DNA from: Paracoccaceae bacterium
Lineage (GTDB): Bacteria; Pseudomonadota; Alphaproteobacteria; Rhodobacterales; Rhodobacteraceae
Direction of reading: 5' to 3'
Assembly: GCA_023254015.1 (NCBI GenBank)
Contig: JALQYS010000023.1
Location: forward strand, 1 to 5,420
Length of the DNA stretch: 5,420 nucleotides
A model generated the notes under the pieces. The model was not told the DNA's origin. It worked only from the letters and a program-made list of their open reading frames with translations, and did not search any database. Made by a program: the position numbers and the translations under genes. Positions 1 through 3,324 of the stretch are shown piece by piece; position 1 is the first letter of the stretch, and every line of letters starts with the position of its first letter.

Positions 1-191
1 TGCGACTGCTGCGCGACAACGTGGTGATCCACGAAGGCACGCTGAAAACGCTGAAGCGCTTCAAGGACGAGGTGAAGGAAGTCATCTCGGGTCAGGAATG
101 CGGGATGGCCTTCGAACGCTACGAGGACATTCGCGCAGGCGACGTCATCGAGATCTTCGAACGCGAGGAGGTCCAGCGCACGCTGGACTGA
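1..191 (+). CDS. infB: Translation initiation factor IF-2, C-terminal end (partial)
   Basis: This is the last 62 residues of IF-2, the GTPase that brings initiator fMet-tRNA to the 30S subunit and promotes subunit joining. The reading frame begins at base 3 and ends with TGA at 189-191; the rest lies left of the window. Visible landmarks of the C-terminal domains are LRDNVVIHEG, the LKRFKDEVKEV helix, the SGQECGMAFERYEDI segment with its conserved Cys, and GDVIEIFEREEVQRTL at the end. These match the end of E. coli IF-2 closely (LRDNVVIYEG, RRFKDDV, ECGI, GDVIEVFE, IQRTI). The segment belongs to the C-terminal part that holds the fMet-tRNA-binding C2 domain. A strong terminator follows 15 bases after the stop, so infB appears to be the last gene of its transcript. 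The identification is secure despite the truncation. Confidence 0.96.
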   Translation, partial: RLLRDNVVIHEGTLKTLKRFKDEVKEVISGQECGMAFERYEDIRAGDVIEIFEREEVQRTLD

Positions 192-205
192 TCGTCGCGC
201 TCAGA

Positions 206-246
206 CAACGAAAAAGGCCGGGGAGTTTCCCCGGCCTTTTTCGTTG
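206..246. terminator. Bidirectional intrinsic terminator between infB and the 46-residue gene
   Basis: A perfect inverted repeat: the left arm at 206-224 (CAACGAAAAAGGCCGGGGA) pairs with 228-246 across a 3-base loop (GTT). The GGCCGGGG core is flanked by AAAAA on the left and TTTTT on the right, so the RNA has a GC-rich hairpin followed by a U-tract in either direction. It lies 15 bases after the infB stop and 14 bases after the stop of the convergent minus-strand gene at 260-400, and so should end both transcripts. Confidence 0.93.
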
Positions 247-259
247 CCTTGCCCGAAAG

Positions 260-400
260 TCAGCTTGCACGCACGGCAGGAACGGGGATGCCTACGAAGG
301 TCTTGTCATCCACTTGAACCATGATCTTGCCATCCGAAAACTGGCCGACCATGACACCCTGAACCGAAACGCAGCTTCCAACACAGATCGTCCGCAGCAT
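260..400 (-). CDS. Conserved-looking 46-residue protein of unknown function
   Basis: A short minus-strand gene from ATG at 400-398 to TGA at 262-260, encoding 46 residues. It begins MLRTICVGSCVSVQG and ends in DDKTFVGIPVPAVRAS. Three things support it as real: a very strong Shine-Dalgarno (GGGGAGG, 408-414) 7 bases before the ATG; mostly G/C third positions, as in a coding gene of this genome; and a stop 14 bases before a terminator that works on this strand. The protein is rich in Val and Ile with alternating hydrophobic residues (KIMVQVDDKTFVGIPV), suggesting a small beta-sheet fold. It carries a Cys-Val-Gly-Ser-Cys pair at residues 6-10. There is no signal peptide or membrane segment. I recall similar small proteins in Rhodobacterales but cannot name a family or function. 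It may be co-transcribed with mutT, 105 bases upstream, or have its own promoter. Confidence 0.75.
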   Translation of the reverse strand: MLRTICVGSCVSVQGVMVGQFSDGKIMVQVDDKTFVGIPVPAVRAS

Positions 401-407
401 GTGCCTG

Positions 408-414
408 CCTCCCC
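408..414 (-). promoter_or_regulatory. Strong ribosome-binding site of the 46-residue gene
   Basis: On the minus strand this reads GGGGAGG, with the GGAGG core at 412-408 and 7 bases before the ATG at 400. It is nearly the full anti-16S complement at ideal spacing. It is the main reason for preferring this frame over the longer overlapping open frames here. Confidence 0.78.
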
Positions 415-453
415 ACCAAACCTGTATGCGCCCAGACTAGGGCACTATTGTTA

Positions 454-477
454 AACGTGTATTGATGGTGGCACGTT
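454..477. promoter_or_regulatory. Short dyad AACGTG-N12-CACGTT in the gap after mutT
   Basis: The 105-base gap between mutT and the small gene (401-505) holds a 6-bp inverted repeat, AACGTG (454-459) and CACGTT (472-477), separated by 12 bases. It is not followed by a U-tract, so it does not look like a terminator. It could be a regulator half-site pair, but a repeat this short can arise by chance. I found no convincing sigma-70 -35/-10 pair in the gap. A TTAACA (minus strand) lies nearby, but no good -10 sits at the right distance. Confidence 0.2.
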
Positions 478-505
478 CCAGTCTTCATTGCGACAGGAGC
501 AAAAG

Positions 506-904
506 TTAAATCCAGTCCCTTAGGATCGGAATCAGCGGCAGATCGGCGGGCGGCATCGGGTAGTCCCGCAGTTTTTCCGGCCTGACCCAGGCCAGCCTTT
601 GCCCTTCACGCCCCACGACCTGCCCCTCCCAGCGCCGGCAGGCGAAGAGCGGCATCAGAAGGTGGAAATCTTCATAGCCATGGCTGGCAAAGGTCAGCGG
701 GGCAAGACAGGACGCCCTGGTCTCGATGCCCAATTCCTCGCGCAGCTCGCGAATCAGGGCGGCCTCGGGGCTTTCACCGGGTTCGACCTTGCCACCGGGG
801 AATTCCCACAGGCCGGCCAAGGATTTCCCTTCGGGCCGCTGCGCCAGAAGCACGCGGCCGTCAGGGTCGATCAGGGCGACGGCAGAGACGAGAACGATCT
901 TCAC
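506..904 (-). CDS. mutT: MutT-type Nudix hydrolase (8-oxo-dGTP diphosphatase)
   Basis: A 132-residue Nudix protein, predicted to hydrolyse 8-oxo-dGTP (and related oxidised nucleotides) to the monophosphate and pyrophosphate in the cytoplasm, preventing A-to-C transversions. The Nudix signature GX5EX7REUXEEXGU is complete at residues 38-60, with metal-binding Glu53, Glu56 and Glu57, in the same register as E. coli MutT. LWEFPGGKVEPGE leads into it, and Arg23 also matches E. coli. Length fits the family (E. coli 129). The C-terminal PPAD (118-121) replaces the E. coli PPAN, whose Asn119 contacts 8-oxoguanine, so substrate range is less certain than fold. The start is GTG at 904-902; it overlaps the argJ TGA as GTGA and no Shine-Dalgarno is visible, which suggests translational coupling to argJ. 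The stop is TAA at 508-506. The fold is certain; the exact substrate is inferred. Confidence 0.92.
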   Translation of the reverse strand: MKIVLVSAVALIDPDGRVLLAQRPEGKSLAGLWEFPGGKVEPGESPEAALIRELREELGIETRASCLAPLTFASHGYEDFHLLMPLFACRRWEGQVVGREGQRLAWVRPEKLRDYPMPPADLPLIPILRDWI

Positions 905-2253
905 GAGCGGTAATCGGCGTTGATCTCGATGTAGCGGTTGGTCAGGTCACAGGTCCAGACCGACCGCGCCGCCTTGCCCAGCCCCATGTCGACATGGATC
1001 AGAAGTTCAGGGTTCAGCATGTAATTCGCCCCGTCTTCCTCTTTGTAATCGGGGCAGCGCCAGCCCTTTTCGGCCACCAGAATATCGCCAAAGCGGATGG
1101 TCAGCCGGTCGCGATCCGCCTCGGCCCCGGATTTCCCGATGGCGGCGACGATCCGGCCCCAGTTCGGGTCTTGCCCGGCGACGGCAGTCTTGACCAAAGG
1201 CGAATTGGCAATCGCCAGCGCGGCCTTCTGGGCGTCCGCCGGGGTTACGGCGCCCGTTACGCGCACCTCGACAAACTTGGTCGCGCCCTCGCCATCGCGC
1301 ACAACCTGATGCGCGAGGTTCATCATCACCCCGCGCAGCGCAGTTTCAAAGGCCTTGGCAACCGGCCCCTTGACCTCGGCCGCAGCCGATTGCCCGGTTG
1401 CCGCCACCAAAAGCGTGTCGGACGTGGAGGTATCGCTGTCGACGGTGATCGAGTTGAAAGTGTCATCCACATTGCGCGAGATCATCTTCTGCAGCGTCGC
1501 AGCGGGGATCTTTGCATCGGTGAAGATGTAGACCAGCATCGTCGCCATGTCGGGCGCGATCATGCCCGAGCCTTTGGCGATGCCGGAAATGTGGATCGGC
1601 CCGCCGTCACCTTGCACCACGGCGGCCGCCCCCTTGGGGAAGGTGTCGGTGGTCATGATCGCCTCGGCGGCGCCCTGAATGGCCTGTTCCGAAAGCTGGC
1701 TGACCAGCGCATCGATCACGACGGTGATCTTTTCATACGGCAGCGGCTCGCCGATCACCCCGGTCGAGGAGGAGAACACGCGGCTTGCGGGAACGCCCAG
1801 CGCCTCGGCCACACCGCCGGTCACGGCGGCCACGGCGGCATCACCCACGGCCCCGGTAAAGGCGTTGGAGTTGCCCGAGTTCACGATGATCGCCGCGCCC
1901 GCCCCCTCGGGCACCTTCATGGCCAGCTTGGCCTGACAGTCGCGCACGCAGCCCGACCGGGTGGATGACCGGGTGAAGGCCCCTGCAATGGCCGTTCCGG
2001 GGGCAAGGCGGACCAGCATCACATCCTTGCGGTTCTGATACTTGATGCCCGCTCCGATGGCGGCAAACTCGGCCCCCTTGATGACCGGCAGGATCGGAAA
2101 GCTTGCGGGGGCAAGCGGCGAGACGGGCTTTGCCGCCTTGACGGGCGTCACCTCGGCCACGGCCTGCACCGCCGGTGGCAAGGCCTCGGCGCGCAGGGCC
2201 TCAAGTTCCTTCTTCAGCGCCTTGGCCTTGGCCTTCCAGTCTTTCTTGCCCAT
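901..2253 (-). CDS. argJ: Glutamate N-acetyltransferase / ornithine acetyltransferase (ArgJ)
   Basis: ArgJ transfers the acetyl group from N-acetylornithine to glutamate in the cyclic arginine pathway; some members also use acetyl-CoA. The precursor cleaves itself at Ala-Thr in KGSGMIAPDMATML to give alpha and beta chains, and the new N-terminal Thr is the nucleophile (Thr238 from the chosen ATG, Thr246 from the upstream GTG). Also present are the STGVIG oxyanion-hole motif, VNSGNSNAFTG, DSDTSTSDT, GQDPNWGRI and the C-terminal CDLTNRYIEINADYRS. I chose ATG at 2253-2251 because AAAGGGG (2266-2260) lies 6 bases upstream, giving 450 residues. A GTG at 2277-2275 would give 458 and overlap the preceding stop. 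Either way a Lys/Ala/Glu-rich extension precedes the usual start region near VSPLAPASFP, so the protein is longer than the roughly 400-410 typical of the family. Whether it is mono- or bifunctional cannot be read from sequence. Confidence 0.96.
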   Translation of the reverse strand: MGKKDWKAKAKALKKELEALRAEALPPAVQAVAEVTPVKAAKPVSPLAPASFPILPVIKGAEFAAIGAGIKYQNRKDVMLVRLAPGTAIAGAFTRSSTRSGCVRDCQAKLAMKVPEGAGAAIIVNSGNSNAFTGAVGDAAVAAVTGGVAEALGVPASRVFSSSTGVIGEPLPYEKITVVIDALVSQLSEQAIQGAAEAIMTTDTFPKGAAAVVQGDGGPIHISGIAKGSGMIAPDMATMLVYIFTDAKIPAATLQKMISRNVDDTFNSITVDSDTSTSDTLLVAATGQSAAAEVKGPVAKAFETALRGVMMNLAHQVVRDGEGATKFVEVRVTGAVTPADAQKAALAIANSPLVKTAVAGQDPNWGRIVAAIGKSGAEADRDRLTIRFGDILVAEKGWRCPDYKEEDGANYMLNPELLIHVDMGLGKAARSVWTCDLTNRYIEINADYRS

Positions 2254-2259
2254 CGCTTG

Positions 2260-2266
2260 CCCCTTT
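2260..2266 (-). promoter_or_regulatory. Ribosome-binding site that favours the internal ATG of argJ
   Basis: The minus strand reads AAAGGGG, 6 bases before the ATG at 2253. The alternative GTG at 2277 lies inside the end of the isomerase gene and shows no comparable site upstream. This decides the start in favour of 2253, although re-initiation at the GTGA overlap remains possible. Confidence 0.6.
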
Positions 2267-2273
2267 CGTCCGC

Positions 2274-3125
2274 TCACTTGTCCAGCAGAGTAAGATCACC
2301 CAGAAGCGCCGGGTCAATGCCCTCGCCGGGTTTTTCGATCTTGGCCGCCTCGGTAACGGCGGTCACATGCGCTTCGATCGCCTTCTGTTCGATCTCGGTC
2401 GCCAACTCGTCGCGGATATCGTCCAGCGTCGGTTGTTGGGCCGCGCGGGTCTCTTTCACCAGGATCAGGTGATAGCCGAAATCGGTCTTGACCGGACCGA
2501 CGACCTTGCCGACCTCGGCCGACAGAACCGCCTCTTCAAAGGGCTTCACCATCATGCCCGTCCCGAACCAGCCCAGATCGCCACCATTGGCGCCCGAACC
2601 CGGATCGGTGGAGTTGGCCTTGGCCAGTTCGGCAAAATCGGCACCGCCTTCGATCTGGGCCTTGAGTTCATTGGCCTTGGCCTCATCGGCAACCAGAATA
2701 TGGGCCGCGTTGTATTCGGTTTGCGGCTGGGCATCCTTGAAACGCGCATCATAGGCGGCCTGCAGCGCCTCATCGGTCACCGCGCTCAGCACCACCGTTT
2801 CCAGCGCCCGCGACGACACATAGCCGCGCTTGTTGTTTTCCACCTGCAGCATGTCGCGGCGGGTCAGCTTGCCCTCCATCGTCTGCTCCAGCGCGGTCTG
2901 CTGCACCAGTTGGTCAAGGATGCCCTTGAACAGAACGTCCGGCGGCAGGGCCTTGTATTGCTCGGGCAGGGCTTCGCGCGCCACGATCATATGGCCCAGC
3001 GTGATGGCGGTTCCGTTCACCGTGGCCACGACCGTATCGGCGGTCGGAGCATCCTCGGCGAGAACCGGCATCGCCAGACCCGCGACAAGCGCCATCCCTG
3101 CCCAGAACCGCATCGCTTTTGCCAT
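2274..3125 (-). CDS. Exported parvulin-type (PpiC/SurA-like) peptidyl-prolyl isomerase
   Basis: A 283-residue rotamase predicted to catalyse prolyl cis-trans isomerisation and assist folding of exported proteins in the periplasm. Residues 1-23 form a Sec signal peptide: basic start (MAKAMR), hydrophobic core (FWAGMALVAGLAMPV) and a VLA-ED cleavage site after Ala23. The N-terminal part (about 30-130) is mostly helical, as in SurA/PrsA-type chaperones. The parvulin domain spans about 137-227, with AHILV (His142), FAELAKANSTDP, GGDLGWFG, a central MMVKPFEEAV and GYHLILV (His219). A charged helical tail follows to the Lys-283 stop (TGA 2276-2274). The signal peptide has no lipobox Cys, so this is a soluble periplasmic protein. 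ATG at 3125 is preceded by AGGAG (3138-3134) at 8 bases. It is the first gene of the minus-strand cluster and diverges from secA, the motor that would export it. Confidence 0.92.
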   Translation of the reverse strand: MAKAMRFWAGMALVAGLAMPVLAEDAPTADTVVATVNGTAITLGHMIVAREALPEQYKALPPDVLFKGILDQLVQQTALEQTMEGKLTRRDMLQVENNKRGYVSSRALETVVLSAVTDEALQAAYDARFKDAQPQTEYNAAHILVADEAKANELKAQIEGGADFAELAKANSTDPGSGANGGDLGWFGTGMMVKPFEEAVLSAEVGKVVGPVKTDFGYHLILVKETRAAQQPTLDDIRDELATEIEQKAIEAHVTAVTEAAKIEKPGEGIDPALLGDLTLLDK

Positions 3126-3133
3126 TTCACTTA

Positions 3134-3138
3134 CTCCT
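3134..3138 (-). promoter_or_regulatory. Ribosome-binding site of the isomerase gene
   Basis: The minus strand reads AGGAG 8 bases before the ATG at 3125. It fixes the start that places a complete signal peptide at the N-terminus, rather than the second in-frame ATG four codons later. Confidence 0.8.
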
Positions 3139-3163
3139 GATCGGGCCGCAACCTTGCGCGACG

Positions 3164-3192
3164 TTGACTATCCCGGAGCATCCCCTTACATC
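3164..3192 (+). promoter_or_regulatory. Candidate sigma-70 promoter for secA
   Basis: TTGACT (3164-3169, five of six to the -35 consensus) is followed after exactly 17 bases by TACATC (3187-3192), a weak -10 with three of six matches but the key leading TA. It would give a leader of about 125 bases before secA. The weak -10 makes this tentative. The -10 touches the palindrome that starts at 3192. Confidence 0.3.
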
Positions 3193-3204
3193 GCGACAGT
3201 CGCG
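3192..3204. promoter_or_regulatory. Palindrome CGCGAC-A-GTCGCG, possible operator
   Basis: A perfect 6-bp dyad around a single base. Its half-site CGCGAC also occurs at 3157-3162, and TGCGAC follows at 3205-3210. It sits at the edge of the candidate secA -10, where a bound regulator could influence either divergent gene. It is GC-rich in a GC-rich genome, so chance is possible, and I do not recognise the regulator. Confidence 0.3.
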
Positions 3205-3220
3205 TGCGACGGGGCCGCCC

Positions 3221-3248
3221 GGCCTTGACAGCCCTTCTAGGGAAGGCC
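3221..3248 (+). other. Potential hairpin in the secA leader
   Basis: GGCCTT (3221-3226) pairs with AAGGCC (3243-3248), and inside it CCCT (3232-3235) pairs with AGGG (3239-3242) across TCT. A 5-base bulge (GACAG) lies on the left side. There is no U-tract, so it is not an intrinsic terminator. If transcription starts upstream it would form in the secA leader, about 75 bases before the ATG. Confidence 0.3.
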
Positions 3249-3315
3249 GAAGGGGCGGGCAAGGCCAGAGCCTCACACGATCTTGTCAATCATGGCCTGT
3301 CGGATATGGCCAGTC

Positions 3316-3320
3316 GGAGA
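3316..3320 (+). promoter_or_regulatory. Ribosome-binding site of secA
   Basis: GGAGA ends 4 bases before the ATG at 3325. It selects this ATG over an in-frame ATG at 3292, which has no Shine-Dalgarno and would add 11 residues (MACRIWPVGEN) before the normal SecA start MLGFGALARKVFG. Confidence 0.75.
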
Positions 3321-3324
3321 GAAC

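Larger units (their letters stand above)
3126..3324. other. Divergent intergenic region between the isomerase gene and secA
   Basis: This 199-bp stretch must hold the start signals of both the minus-strand cluster and secA. It contains the two ribosome-binding sites, a TTGACT/TACATC promoter candidate, a 13-bp palindrome and a hairpin, each listed separately. A perfect TTGACA occurs at 3225-3230 (+) and another on the minus strand at 3289-3284, but neither has a recognisable -10 at 16-19 bases. I found no convincing short leader ORF of the SecM arrest-peptide kind before secA. Confidence 0.7.

Noticed and set aside
98..454. A 118-codon plus-strand open frame running from the infB end across the terminator
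   Set aside because: It starts out of frame inside infB, passes through a perfect terminator hairpin and runs opposite the better supported 46-residue gene. The product is Arg-rich and of low complexity.
306..488. A 60-codon minus-strand open frame overlapping the small gene in another frame
   Set aside because: It has no good ribosome-binding site and stops inside the small gene. The frame starting at 400 has GGGGAGG at ideal spacing and ends at the terminator.
994..1968. A 324-codon plus-strand open frame opposite argJ
   Set aside because: The product is a His/Arg/Gly-rich antisense artefact, while the minus strand encodes complete ArgJ motifs through the same bases.
2175..3140. A 321-codon plus-strand open frame spanning the isomerase and the argJ start
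   Set aside because: It is antisense to two well-supported genes and crosses their boundary, with His/Arg/Gln-rich composition and no family resemblance.
3225..3230. Perfect -35 hexamer TTGACA before secA
   Set aside because: No acceptable -10 lies 16-19 bases downstream (the sequence there is CCGAAGGGG-like), and the hexamer is largely within the hairpin bulge. The minus-strand TTGACA at 3289-3284 fails for the same reason.
3292..3324. In-frame upstream ATG that would extend SecA by 11 residues
   Set aside because: No Shine-Dalgarno precedes it, and SecA proteins of this group begin at MLGxGA. The ATG at 3325 has GGAGA just upstream.
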